A model generated the notes under the pieces. That model had not been told where the DNA came from. It saw only the letters and a program-made list of their open reading frames with translations, and ran no database searches. This document shows positions 7,937-15,565 of a stretch of DNA of 64,000 bases, piece by piece (within the stretch, counting starts at the first letter, position 1; each line of letters begins with the position of its first letter). The stretch lies in NCBI RefSeq assembly GCF_001513675.1, contig NZ_CP013859.1:2729081-2793080 (forward strand), written 5' to 3'. Both the position numbers and the translations under genes were made by a program. This DNA is from Microbacterium sp. XT11 (lineage in GTDB: Bacteria > Actinomycetota > Actinomycetes > Actinomycetales > Microbacteriaceae).

Positions 7937-7971
7937 CGGTCATCCAGGGACCGCCGATCCCTGGATGACCG
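7937..7971. promoter_or_regulatory. Perfect 14-bp inverted repeat, probable operator of the MmyB-type regulator
   Basis: Left arm 7937-7950 (CGGTCATCCAGGGA) and right arm 7958-7971 are exact reverse complements, 7 nt apart. It lies between the divergent regulator and SDR genes. If the regulator starts at GTG 7910, the repeat covers about -27 to -61 of its transcript and lies 40-75 nt before the SDR start, a classical position for control of both genes. The repeat includes the alternative ATG at 7943, an argument against that start. Confidence 0.65.
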
Positions 7972-8011
7972 CTCCCTGCCGCAGCACACGGGTCGCGAGC
8001 AGGCTGAGAGC

Positions 8012-8776
8012 ATGAACATCACCGGAAACACCGTCTTCATCCCCGGCGCCACCAGCGGCATCGGACTGGCTCTCGCCCGCGCCCTGAGCGCCCGTGGCAA
8101 CACCGTCATCATCGGCGGGCGTCGCCGAGAGCTCCTGCACCAGATCGCGCAGGAGAGCCCGGAGCTCGACACGGTCGAGATCGACACCGCAGACGCCTCG
8201 AGCATCCGTGCGGCCGCACGGACCGTTCTCGACCGGCATCCGGAGCTGAACGTGCTCGTCACGATGGCCGGGATCATGCGGGTCGAGGACTGGCGCTCCC
8301 CCGACGGCTTCCTCGACACCGCCGAGGCGACGGTGACGACCAACCTCCTCGGTCCGATCCGCCTCATCGGCGCCTTCATCGAGCACCTGCAGACCGTGCC
8401 GGACGCGACGGTGATGACCGTGTCGTCGGGGCTCGCGTTCGCGCCGCTGCGCGTGACCCCCACCTACAACGCCACGAAGGCCGCCATCCACATGCTCAGT
8501 GAGAGCCTGCGCCTGCAGCTCGAAGGCACGAGCGTCTCGGTGATCGAGCTCGAACCGCCCGCCGTCAGGACGGCCCTGATGCCCGGTCAGGAGGAGAGCG
8601 AGTGGGCGATGCCCCTGGACGCGTTCATCCAGGAGGTCATCGGACTGCTCGAGTCACAGCCCGACGCCACGGAGATCCAGGTCGAGAACGTCAAGTTCCT
8701 CCGCTACGGCGAGGCCAGGGGTGACTACCCCCAGGTCGTCGCCACCCTGAACCGGCGCGACCCGCACGGGAAGTGA
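8012..8776 (+). CDS. Short-chain dehydrogenase/reductase (DltE-like)
   Basis: 254 residues beginning MNITGNTVFIPGATSGIG. It has the Rossmann glycine motif GATSGIGLALA, NVLVTMAGIM (NNAG equivalent), the catalytic serine in TVSSGLAFAP and YNATKAAIH (the YxxxK active site). The sequence resembles the DltE/oxidoreductase group often controlled by a divergent MmyB-type regulator. It probably reduces or oxidises a small carbonyl or alcohol; the substrate is unknown. The upstream extension to 7895 crosses the operator and is rejected. Confidence 0.9.
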   Translation: MNITGNTVFIPGATSGIGLALARALSARGNTVIIGGRRRELLHQIAQESPELDTVEIDTADASSIRAAARTVLDRHPELNVLVTMAGIMRVEDWRSPDGFLDTAEATVTTNLLGPIRLIGAFIEHLQTVPDATVMTVSSGLAFAPLRVTPTYNATKAAIHMLSESLRLQLEGTSVSVIELEPPAVRTALMPGQEESEWAMPLDAFIQEVIGLLESQPDATEIQVENVKFLRYGEARGDYPQVVATLNRRDPHGK

Positions 8777-8797
8777 GTCGCCGCACCTCGGCCCTGC

Positions 8798-9688
8798 TCA
8801 GACGGCGGCGGCGATGGCCTCCGCGACCGTCGTGTGGGTGAAACCGAAACCCGAATCCTCCAGCGCTCGCGGACGCACGTCGGCGTCCGCGAGCAGGAGC
8901 GAATCGGCCGCCGATCGGCTCAGCGCCCCTCGGAGGGCCCAGGCAGGCGCCGGGAGCCAGAACGGCCGCCGCATCGCCCGTGCCAGGGCCCGCCCCGTGT
9001 CGTTCGCCGTGGCGGAGGCGGGCCCGGCGAGGTTCACGGGGCCGGACAGGCTTCTGTCGATCACGTGGCGGATCGCGCGGACCTCGTCGTCGAGCGAGAT
9101 CCACGGCCAGATCTGCGTCCCCGGACCCAGCGGACCCGCGAGCCCGGCGCGGGTGAGCATGATCAACGGCTTGAGCACACCGCGACGATGGATGACGGGT
9201 GCCGTGCGCAGCAGGGCGACCCGTGCGTCGTCCCCCGCGCGTCGAGCCGCATCCTCCCATCGGACGCAGAGCCGAGCGAGGAATGTGTCCCCGGCCGGCG
9301 AGCTCTCGTCGAGCACGCGCCCAGGAGCCGATCCGTAGTAGCCGACGGCGGATGCCGATACGAAGAAGGGCGCGTCTTCGCCCAGTTCACGGAGCGCGTC
9401 GGCCAGCGTCGTCGTCGCGCGCAGCCGCGAACCGAGCAGCTCCCTGCGGTACTGCGGCGTCCACGGCATCCGCCCCACACTCGCGCCGCCGAGCGCGATC
9501 ACGGCCGACGCCCCCTCGAGCACGCCCGGGTCGAGACATTCCCGCCCCGGATGCCACTGCACCTCATCGGGTGCGCGCGGGTCTCGACGCACAAGCGCCG
9601 TCGTCGGGATGCCGTCGGAGCCGAGCGAGGCGCGCAGCGCCGTTCCGATCAGTCCGGATGCTCCGCTGATGACGATCCTGCCGCTCAT
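8798..9688 (-). CDS. TIGR01777 family sugar-nucleotide epimerase-like protein
   Basis: 296 residues from ATG 9688. The start reads MSGRIVISGASGLIGTALR (Rossmann glycine motif). It continues with the family blocks ALVRRD, ALGGASVGRMPWT, LRATTTLADALRELG, YYGSAPGRVLDESSPAGDTFLA and a C-terminal DUF1731-like end (PAPAWALRGALSRSAADSLLLADADVRPRALEDSGFGF is spread over residues about 230-280). This is an NAD(P)-dependent extended SDR of unknown substrate; relatives include YfcH. It is convergent with the SDR gene, with a 21-nt gap. Confidence 0.9.
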   Translation of the reverse strand: MSGRIVISGASGLIGTALRASLGSDGIPTTALVRRDPRAPDEVQWHPGRECLDPGVLEGASAVIALGGASVGRMPWTPQYRRELLGSRLRATTTLADALRELGEDAPFFVSASAVGYYGSAPGRVLDESSPAGDTFLARLCVRWEDAARRAGDDARVALLRTAPVIHRRGVLKPLIMLTRAGLAGPLGPGTQIWPWISLDDEVRAIRHVIDRSLSGPVNLAGPASATANDTGRALARAMRRPFWLPAPAWALRGALSRSAADSLLLADADVRPRALEDSGFGFTHTTVAEAIAAAV

Positions 9689-9701
9689 GTCGCGCCTCCG
9701 C

Positions 9702-10079
9702 TCAGCGGCCGGCCGCACCGCCGTCCGCGTGCGCCAGCCTCTCCCATTCTGTGCGAAGGAAGGTCGCCTCACCCGACGCCACGATCATGGCGTTGTTGTG
9801 CGGTCCCGGCTCGGGCCACATCATCACTCCCCCGACCTGGAGGCTGGGCAGATCGCGACGGATGCACTCGATGCTCCCCCGGACCAGGAGATCGGCTGTC
9901 TGCTCCGGCGAGGTGGCCGCTCCGATCACCGCGTCATCGTGCGCGAGGAGCTCGGAGCGCCACGACCGCGCCGGACCTTCCGGATCGAGGGTGAACCGCA
10001 CGATGCCCTGCGGCGCCGCCTCCACGTGAATCACGATGAAGCCGGTCACCGGCTGTTCCACCGGCGTGCTGCCGTCCAT
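9702..10079 (-). CDS. Hypothetical protein
   Basis: 125 residues from ATG 10079, with GGGGGA as a good ribosome-binding site 6 nt upstream. No membrane segment or recognised motif. It has a mixed alpha/beta look with a beta-rich start (VTGFIVIHVEAAPQGIVRFTLD) and a tryptophan-containing middle (RSWRSELL; VMMWPEPGPHNNAMIV). The gene is 13 nt upstream of the epimerase gene and probably shares its transcript. I do not recognise the family. Confidence 0.65.
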   Translation of the reverse strand: MDGSTPVEQPVTGFIVIHVEAAPQGIVRFTLDPEGPARSWRSELLAHDDAVIGAATSPEQTADLLVRGSIECIRRDLPSLQVGGVMMWPEPGPHNNAMIVASGEATFLRTEWERLAHADGGAAGR

Positions 10080-10158
10080 GTCCGTCCCCCGATTCGAGCG
10101 GTCCCACACCCCTCATCCGCCAGGATACCGCCGGCCTCCGGCCGCACGGGCTCGATGC

Positions 10159-10187
10159 CTTACGCACATCCCCCGAGCGCCGATATG
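10159..10187 (+). promoter_or_regulatory. Possible flagellar-type promoter of the AAA ATPase gene
   Basis: CTTAC at 10159-10163, 17 nt, then CGATATG at 10181-10187. This resembles the element found before the flagellar operons of this window (GTTAC, 17-18 nt, CGATAGT), with 4 of 5 and 5 of 7 core bases matching. It also contains GCCGATAT, close to the classical sigma-28 -10 sequence. The distance to the start codon is 32 nt. Confidence 0.4.
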
Positions 10188-10219
10188 TAGGTGGGGGAGC
10201 GAATGAACGGAGGAGGATC

Positions 10220-11308
10220 GTGACAAGTACCTACATCGAGACCGGAGGACACGTCCGGGTCTACGACGATGCCGTGCGCACCCACCAGTCCTTCCCGCCG
10301 GGCACCTACCGCGTGCATTTCACCTCGAAGGAGGGGTTCAGCCTCGTGCGCGTCGACGACCTCTCCGTCGGCACTGAACGCGTGTACGGCGATCGGGAGA
10401 AGAAGGTCCGCAAGATCTTCCGTACCTACGAGCTGTCCGACCGCAGCCTCGGCGTGATGCTCTCCGGCGACAAGGGCATCGGAAAGACCCTGTTCCTCCG
10501 GATGGTCGCCGCCGAAGCACGTGCGCAGGGCCTTCCCGTGGTGCTCGTGACCGAGGACAACGACGGCATCGTCGACTTCCTCGACAGCCTCGACGAGTGC
10601 CTCATCGTCCTCGACGAGTTCGAGAAGACGTTCCCGATCGGCCGGCGCGGAAGCGGGGACGGAGCGAACCGTCAGAACCAGTTCCTCTCGCTGTTCGACG
10701 GACTGTCGTCCGTGAAGCGCATCTACTGCGTGACCGTGAACGACATCGCCGACGTCAGCGCGTACCTGGTCAACCGTCCCGGCCGGTTCCACTACCACAT
10801 GCGATTCGAGTACCCAGGGCCGGACGAGGTGCGTCAGTACCTGTCCGACCAAGCGCCCGACGCGCACCCGGACGAGATCGAGAACGTCGCGCTCTTCTCG
10901 CGACGCGCTCGGCTCAACTACGACCATCTGCGCGCGATCGCCTTCGAGCTGCAGCACCAGGACAGCCAGTTCGCCGAGATCGTCGAGGATCTCAACATCA
11001 AATCCGTCGAGCCGGCCGTGTATCGGATCGACGCGAAGTTCCCCGACGGTTCGGTGTGGTCGGCTGAGGTCGAGCTGAACCTCTTCGAACGGGGCGACGT
11101 CGTGCGGACCTTCGAGCTGCGCAACGCCACGCGCTCGCTCTTCGCCTCTTTCACCCCGAAGGATCTGATCTTCGAGCCCGACGGCGGCATCGTCGTGCCG
11201 ATCAGCCGGCTGGAGCTGCTCGACGAGGACGACGAGGAACCCGAGGCGTACCCGGCATCCGTCAGCCTCACCCTCGTCGGCCAGGCGAGCTACGGCTTCG
11301 GCTTCTGA
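10220..11308 (+). CDS. AAA family ATPase of unknown role, next to the flagellar locus
   Basis: 362 residues from GTG 10220, preceded by the strong site GGAGGAGG. The Walker A motif GDKGIGKT is at about residue 82, Walker B LIVLDEFEKTF at about 130, followed by a VTVNDI sensor-1-like segment and RPGRFHYHMRF, an arginine-finger-like region of the AAA type. The N-terminal 60 residues and the acidic C-terminal 90 residues match nothing I recognise. No nuclease, protease or DNA-binding domain is fused. It lies alone on the plus strand, convergent with a sigma-28-like gene 13 nt away. A flagellar-type promoter may precede it. Similar ATPases occur in phages and in other Gram-positive genomes; its partner is unknown. 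Confidence 0.85.
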   Translation: MTSTYIETGGHVRVYDDAVRTHQSFPPGTYRVHFTSKEGFSLVRVDDLSVGTERVYGDREKKVRKIFRTYELSDRSLGVMLSGDKGIGKTLFLRMVAAEARAQGLPVVLVTEDNDGIVDFLDSLDECLIVLDEFEKTFPIGRRGSGDGANRQNQFLSLFDGLSSVKRIYCVTVNDIADVSAYLVNRPGRFHYHMRFEYPGPDEVRQYLSDQAPDAHPDEIENVALFSRRARLNYDHLRAIAFELQHQDSQFAEIVEDLNIKSVEPAVYRIDAKFPDGSVWSAEVELNLFERGDVVRTFELRNATRSLFASFTPKDLIFEPDGGIVVPISRLELLDEDDEEPEAYPASVSLTLVGQASYGFGF

Positions 11309-11321
11309 ACGCGGGGCCCCG

Positions 11322-12134
11322 TCACGCGGGCTGCGGAGCGGATGGGGCCGATGTGGAACGGGCGGTCGCTGCCACGCGGTCGAGATACGCGTCGACCGCG
11401 GACCTCGACGAGCGCGACCCCCGGAGTCCATCGCCGGTCGAGCGCGCCGAGCCCTGACCGTCGGAGTAGTGCAGATCGAGGGCGTCCCGGATCATGCGCA
11501 GCGCCTCGGCCCGCTGCTGCGACACCGCCGCGTGCGAGACGCCGAGCTGAGCGGCGACCTCCTTCACCGAACGCTCCTCGAAGTAGATCTCCTTCACGAT
11601 GAAGCGCTTGCGCTCCGGCAGCGCGTCGACGCAGCGGCGCAGGAAGTCGTCGCGCTCGGAGAGCAGCAGCGCCTCCTCCGGGAGAACCCCGCTCCAAGCG
11701 ATCTCCGCAGGGTCGAACACGTCGAGGCTTGTGACCACCCGGTCGGCGTCGGCCAGCGCCTGCCGCGCGGACGCCACGTCCACGCCTGCGTGCTGGGCGA
11801 TCTCGGCAGTCGTCGGCGTGCGACCGAGCACTGCAGCGAGTCGGTCGCGCACCCCGGCCATCTCCTTGGCGCGCGCACGGACCTCGCGAGGGGCCCAATC
11901 CATCGACCGCAGTTCGTCCTGCAGCGCCCAGGTCACCCTCCCCCGGGCGAAGGCGCCGAACGGCACCCCGAGGGACGCATCGAACCTCTCCGCCGCGCGA
12001 ACGAGGGCGTATGCGCCCGCGGAGGCGAGATCGTCGCGAGACACCTGCGTGAGGCGCGACGCGACGAACGCCGTCGCCGCACTCACGATGTGCAGGTGGT
12101 CGATGACGAGCTGGTTGCGTGCGCGCCTCGGCAT
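11322..12134 (-). CDS. Sigma-70 family factor, FliA/WhiG-like (first of two)
   Basis: 270 residues. Region 2 is visible as DDLASAGAYALVRAAERFDASLGVPFGAFARGRV, followed by WALQDELRSMDW (the FliA-type RGxxxDELR equivalent), a region 3 (GRTPTTAEIAQHAGVD) and region 4 with the helix-turn-helix SVKEVAAQLGVSHAAVSQQRAEAL. Region 1 is absent, as in alternative sigma factors. A Ser/Arg/Ala-rich tail of about 50 residues is unusual. It forms the left edge of the flagellar locus and is about 35% similar by eye to the second factor at 39180. It probably directs RNA polymerase to flagellar promoters. Start ATG 12134 has GAGAGAGG upstream. Confidence 0.88.
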   Translation of the reverse strand: MPRRARNQLVIDHLHIVSAATAFVASRLTQVSRDDLASAGAYALVRAAERFDASLGVPFGAFARGRVTWALQDELRSMDWAPREVRARAKEMAGVRDRLAAVLGRTPTTAEIAQHAGVDVASARQALADADRVVTSLDVFDPAEIAWSGVLPEEALLLSERDDFLRRCVDALPERKRFIVKEIYFEERSVKEVAAQLGVSHAAVSQQRAEALRMIRDALDLHYSDGQGSARSTGDGLRGSRSSRSAVDAYLDRVAATARSTSAPSAPQPA

Positions 12135-12237
12135 GGAGCGGTGCCTCTCTCACTGTCAGTGCAAGTCCCCCAGCGACTCACAGTGCGACCAACCCCATGG
12201 TCGTCCCTCACCCCCATGCTAGGGCCACGGCGCACAC

Positions 12238-12275
12238 GAGAAATCCCCGGGAGGGCTCTCCCGGGGATCTCTCGC
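12238..12275. terminator. Hairpin terminator after the HU-like gene
   Basis: A 17-bp imperfect inverted repeat with core arms CCCCGGGAG/CTCCCGGGG and a 4-nt loop lies 12 nt beyond the stop of the HU-like gene. On the minus strand it is followed by TTTCTC. The 103 nt between it and the sigma gene start contain the short palindrome CACTGTCAGTG (12151-12161) and probably the sigma promoter, but I cannot assign boxes. Confidence 0.8.
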
Positions 12276-12286
12276 AGACGTTCAGC

Positions 12287-12616
12287 TCAGCGCTGGTCGT
12301 CGTTCACCTTCACGCGCCGGTTGACCTCGCGCGTCGCCGAGAACTTCAGCACCGTGTAATCGGTCACCTCGGCCGTGCCGTCATCCTTGGCGAACTGCAC
12401 GCGGTGACCCTTGTGGGATTGCGGATAGAACCGCCCGAAGTTGGTCAGCGTCACCGTGTTGCCCTGGCTGACCAGATCGAGCAGTTCGTCGATCATCGCG
12501 TTGTACGCGGTCTGCGCCACCTGGAGGGAGAGTCCCCCTCGCCGCGCGAACCGCTGCACGAACTCCCTCTTGCTCACGCGTGTGGCGTCGAGCGTCCTGG
12601 ATGTGCTCATGTGCAT
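12287..12616 (-). CDS. HU/IHF-family DNA-binding protein
   Basis: 109 residues from ATG 12616 (an ATG 6 nt further in is also possible); GGGGA lies upstream. HU signatures are VSKREFVQRFARRGGLSLQVAQTAYNAMIDELLDLVSQGNTVTLTNFGRF spread over residues 15-65, and a beta-arm region RVQFAKDDGTAEV. The DNA-binding arm is shorter and more acidic than in housekeeping HupB, so this is a divergent paralogue. It lies between a flagellar sigma gene and fliW. It may act as an architectural factor for nearby promoters or may simply be a neighbour; the sequence does not decide. Confidence 0.85.
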   Translation of the reverse strand: MHMSTSRTLDATRVSKREFVQRFARRGGLSLQVAQTAYNAMIDELLDLVSQGNTVTLTNFGRFYPQSHKGHRVQFAKDDGTAEVTDYTVLKFSATREVNRRVKVNDDQR

Positions 12617-12832
12617 ACCGTCCCCTGTACTCTCGCCCGTCTCCGGGCGTCCTTCCCCCACCCCCGACGCCGCGCACAGCGGACCGTCAGGGGATCCTGC
12701 GTCCGTGGCGGAGCACCACCCCGGCTCGCGTTCCTCAGAGGATAGCCCCACTTCCTTGGTAAATGCGCAGACCGTCCGTTCCGGTTGCTTATCGCGCAGA
12801 TCCGGCAGCATCACGGTGCCGCTCCCGGTGCG
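12617..12832. other. Intergenic region between fliW and the HU-like gene
   Basis: 216 bases without a convincing gene. An open frame continues upstream of the HU-like start to 12814, but its residues are low-complexity and lack any family resemblance. The minus strand holds a possible promoter, TATCCT, about 125 nt before the HU start, without a good -35. No hairpin terminator for the flgN-fliW operon is evident. Confidence 0.5.
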
Positions 12833-13258
12833 TCAGCGACCCCCGGTGCCTTCCAGACGCATCCGCAGCGGAAGGGCTTGGTCGTCCAGGATGACCTGCG
12901 TCGCGAGCCCTGTCCGCGCGTGCATCACCACGGGTGCGCGGAGGTTCACATGCACGCCGTCCTCCGCGGGGTTCGCGACGACGAAGGTCTGCAGCGGCTC
13001 TCCGTCGGCCGCGCCCAGATCCTGCCGCACGACGTCCGGCAGGCTCGGCCGGCACCCCGGCGCGGCGACGGCGGCGTCGACGAGGAACAGCCGCACGTCG
13101 GCATCGACGGCTCGCAGCGCGTACAGCCCCTCGGCGCCGCCGATCGACACGAGGGTGAACTCGGTGTACGGAGCGAGACCCGGCATGGGGACGACGAACC
13201 TCACGGACACGGACTCGGTCCTCTCCTCGCGGGGCGCGGATGCGGTTGGCAGGGTCAT
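12833..13258 (-). CDS. fliW: FliW, flagellar assembly factor and CsrA antagonist
   Basis: 141 residues, the usual FliW length. Family signatures include a beta-rich N-terminus ending in MPGLAPYTEFTLV, the middle VRLFLVDAAVAAPGCRP and the C-terminal block FVVANPAEDGVHVNLRAPVVMHARTGLATQVIL, close to the NLxAPIVIN motif of FliW. In Bacillus FliW binds either flagellin or CsrA; when flagellin is exported, free FliW sequesters CsrA and relieves repression of flagellin translation. The ATG overlaps the flgL stop by 4 nt (ATGA), so it is the last gene of flgN-flgK-flgL-fliW. Its presence with csrA supports the leader hairpins reported here. Confidence 0.92.
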   Translation of the reverse strand: MTLPTASAPREERTESVSVRFVVPMPGLAPYTEFTLVSIGGAEGLYALRAVDADVRLFLVDAAVAAPGCRPSLPDVVRQDLGAADGEPLQTFVVANPAEDGVHVNLRAPVVMHARTGLATQVILDDQALPLRMRLEGTGGR

Positions 13259-14142
13259 CTCAGGAACTCCAGAAGGGTGGTCTGCAGCGACCTCGCCGTC
13301 ACCTGCAGGGCGGATTGGAACACGAGCTCGGCCGACTCGAGCTTCACGAGCACCTCGAGGCTGTCCACGTTCTCGACCGCGGCACGGCGCGCCTCCAGGT
13401 CGGTGGATGCCGCGAGGTTCTGGGACGACGCACGCTCGAGCTGCACCTGTCTGGCGCCTGCCGCGCCCCGCGCCGACACGACGGCCTTGAGCCGTGCGTC
13501 CACATCGTCGAGGCGGCCGCCGATGTCGGCGCCGCTGCGCAACTGCGCCGCGATGTCCTGCAGCAGCGCGAACGCGCTGTCCGCCCCTTCGCCGAACGCG
13601 GCGGAGCCGTCGATGTCGACCCGCACGCTCTCGGCGTCGCCGATACGGCGCAGCACGCCCGCGCCCGCTCCCCCGGCGAAGGCGAAGGTGCCCGCCTCGA
13701 AGGCGGCTCCCGCATCGCTGGTTCCTGCGAACACGTTGCGGCCGAGCATCCGGGTGTTCGCCTGTGCGAGCAGTTCTGCGCTGATCGTCTCGAGCTCCTG
13801 GGCGATCGACTCGCGTGCGGCAGGGCTGAGCGCTCCGGAGTTCGCCCCCTGCACGGTGAGGTCTCGCGCGCGGTTCAGCAGATCGGCGCTCGCGCCGAGC
13901 GCCGCATCGATCGTCGTCACCCAGGCCATGCCGTCGTTGATGTTCCTCGCGTACTGCGCGACGCGCGTCTGCTCGCCGTGGATGCCGAGCGCCGCGGCTG
14001 CCGCCGTCGGGTCTTCGCTGGGCGTGCGGAACGACCGCTGCGATGTGGCCTGGTACTGCAGGCGCTCGCGCTCGGCGAGGTTCGCCTGGAGCGTTCGCAG
14101 GGACTGCTGGGTCATCGTGCTGGTCGTGATGCGGCCGATCAT
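13255..14142 (-). CDS. flgL: FlgL, hook-filament junction protein (HAP3)
   Basis: 295 residues. The N-terminal flagellin-like helix (MIGRITTSTMTQQSLRTLQANLAERERLQYQ) and the C-terminal flagellin-like helix ending LVFQSALQVTARSLQTTLLEFLR are the parts that pack in the D0/D1 coiled coil. The central part is variable. FlgL links the hook to the filament together with FlgK and is secreted through the flagellar export gate. It starts 13 nt after flgK and overlaps fliW by 4 nt. The length matches short Gram-positive FlgL proteins. Confidence 0.93.
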   Translation of the reverse strand: MIGRITTSTMTQQSLRTLQANLAERERLQYQATSQRSFRTPSEDPTAAAAALGIHGEQTRVAQYARNINDGMAWVTTIDAALGASADLLNRARDLTVQGANSGALSPAARESIAQELETISAELLAQANTRMLGRNVFAGTSDAGAAFEAGTFAFAGGAGAGVLRRIGDAESVRVDIDGSAAFGEGADSAFALLQDIAAQLRSGADIGGRLDDVDARLKAVVSARGAAGARQVQLERASSQNLAASTDLEARRAAVENVDSLEVLVKLESAELVFQSALQVTARSLQTTLLEFLR

Positions 14143-14155
14143 GAGACTCCCCTGG

Positions 14156-15562
14156 TCAGCGGCCGACGAGGCCGGTGCGGTTGATGAGCAGATCGAGCGC
14201 CTCGTCCACGGCTGTCAGCACGCGTGCCGCCGCCTGGTATGCGGTCTGATACGAGAGCAGGTTGATGGTCTCCTCGTCACCGTCGACGGACGCGTTCGAC
14301 TGCTGCGCCGTGACGGCGGCGACGGCACCGCGATCGGCGATGTCGGCACGCTGCCGATCGCCTGCGACGCTCACGGCGAAACCGGTGACGAACGCCGACC
14401 ACGCGGTGCTCGGTCCGTCCTGGCTCGTTCCGAGCCGGCTGATCCGATCGGCGATCGACGTGTCCTTCGGCCCCGCGCCGGGTGCGCCGAGAGCGAGATC
14501 GCCGAGCTCTCGGGGCACGACCCGGAGACCGAGAGCGGCCGGCGCGGACGGATCGAGTGCGAAGAAGTCTCCGCCCTGGGCACCAGACGAGGTCACTCCT
14601 GCGCGATGCAGATCGTTGACCCGAACCGCCAGCGTCCGCGCGGTGTGGTCGTAGGCGGCGGCCAGCGCTGCGAGCGGTCCGCCGTCGGACGCCGGCGCCA
14701 GCGCCCCGATGACGCCGCCGAGCGTGCCTGCGGTCACCGAGACCGCGCTCCCCGGCCGATCGGCCCAGGACACCGTGACCCGTCCTCCGTCGGCGACTCC
14801 CGCCGGTCCGGATGCGGTGAGCGGCCGGGAGGCGTCACCCGACACGAGCGCGTTCCCGTCCACCCGCAGAGTCATCGTTCCGTCGGCTTCGAGCGTTCCC
14901 TTCGCACCGATCGCCGTCGACAGCTGCTGCGCCAGCACGCTGCGCTGATCGACGAGCTCGTTGGCCTGACGTCCGGATTGCAGTGCTTCGCGGATGCGCC
15001 CGTTGAGCACGGCCACCTGCTCGGCTGCGGCGTTGACGTCGGCCACCTGGCGGTCGACCTGTCCGCGCAGGTCGCCCCACTGTCCTGCCACCGCCTGGTA
15101 CCCCGCGGCTATCTGACCGACCAGCACCTGGGCGTCGGTCAGCACGACCTGTGCGGCCGCAGGTTCCGGGGTCGTGGCGAGGTCGGCCCACGACGACCAG
15201 AACCTGTCGAGATTGGCCGCCAATCCCTCTGCGGTCGGTTCGGCCATGATGGCCTCGGCCTGACTCGCTGCCGTGGCTCGCGCCGACCAGAATCCGGAGG
15301 TCGCCAGCGCGTCACGCACGCGGGCGTCGAGGATCTCGTCGCCGAGGCGGGCGATTCCCGTGACGGCGACGCCTCCGCCCGCGGTGGCCCCTTGGACTCG
15401 CAGGCCGCCCTGCACGGGCGCCGCGACGGAAGTCTGTTCGACCCGCTGGCGTGTGTAGCCGGTCGTCGTCTGGTTGGCGATGTTCTGGCCCGTGACCGTC
15501 ATCCCGGCGCGGGCGGCGGCGAGGGCGGATTCAGCGAGCCGAAGCCCTGCGAAGGACGACAT
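14156..15562 (-). CDS. flgK: FlgK, hook-associated protein 1
   Basis: 468 residues. The N-terminus (FAGLRLAESALAAARAGMTVTGQNIANQTTTGYTRQRV) has the rod/hook-family motif with NIAN, and the C-terminus NLLSYQTAYQAAARVLTAVDEALDLLINRTGLVG is the typical FlgK end. The middle shows FWSSWADLATTPE and the LVDQRSVLAQQLS segment found in FlgK. It joins hook and filament. FlgN, encoded 3 nt upstream, is its export chaperone. Position and length are standard. Confidence 0.95.
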   Translation of the reverse strand: MSSFAGLRLAESALAAARAGMTVTGQNIANQTTTGYTRQRVEQTSVAAPVQGGLRVQGATAGGGVAVTGIARLGDEILDARVRDALATSGFWSARATAASQAEAIMAEPTAEGLAANLDRFWSSWADLATTPEPAAAQVVLTDAQVLVGQIAAGYQAVAGQWGDLRGQVDRQVADVNAAAEQVAVLNGRIREALQSGRQANELVDQRSVLAQQLSTAIGAKGTLEADGTMTLRVDGNALVSGDASRPLTASGPAGVADGGRVTVSWADRPGSAVSVTAGTLGGVIGALAPASDGGPLAALAAAYDHTARTLAVRVNDLHRAGVTSSGAQGGDFFALDPSAPAALGLRVVPRELGDLALGAPGAGPKDTSIADRISRLGTSQDGPSTAWSAFVTGFAVSVAGDRQRADIADRGAVAAVTAQQSNASVDGDEETINLLSYQTAYQAAARVLTAVDEALDLLINRTGLVGR

Positions 15563-15565
15563 GCC

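Noticed and set aside
12151-12161. CACTGTCAGTG palindrome before the first sigma gene as an operator
   Set aside because: Only 5-bp arms and no second copy; noted but too weak to list as a regulatory site.
10220-12616. AAA ATPase, sigma factor and HU-like gene as a prophage remnant
   Set aside because: No capsid, portal, terminase, integrase or lysis genes; the sigma factor clearly belongs to the FliA/WhiG group.
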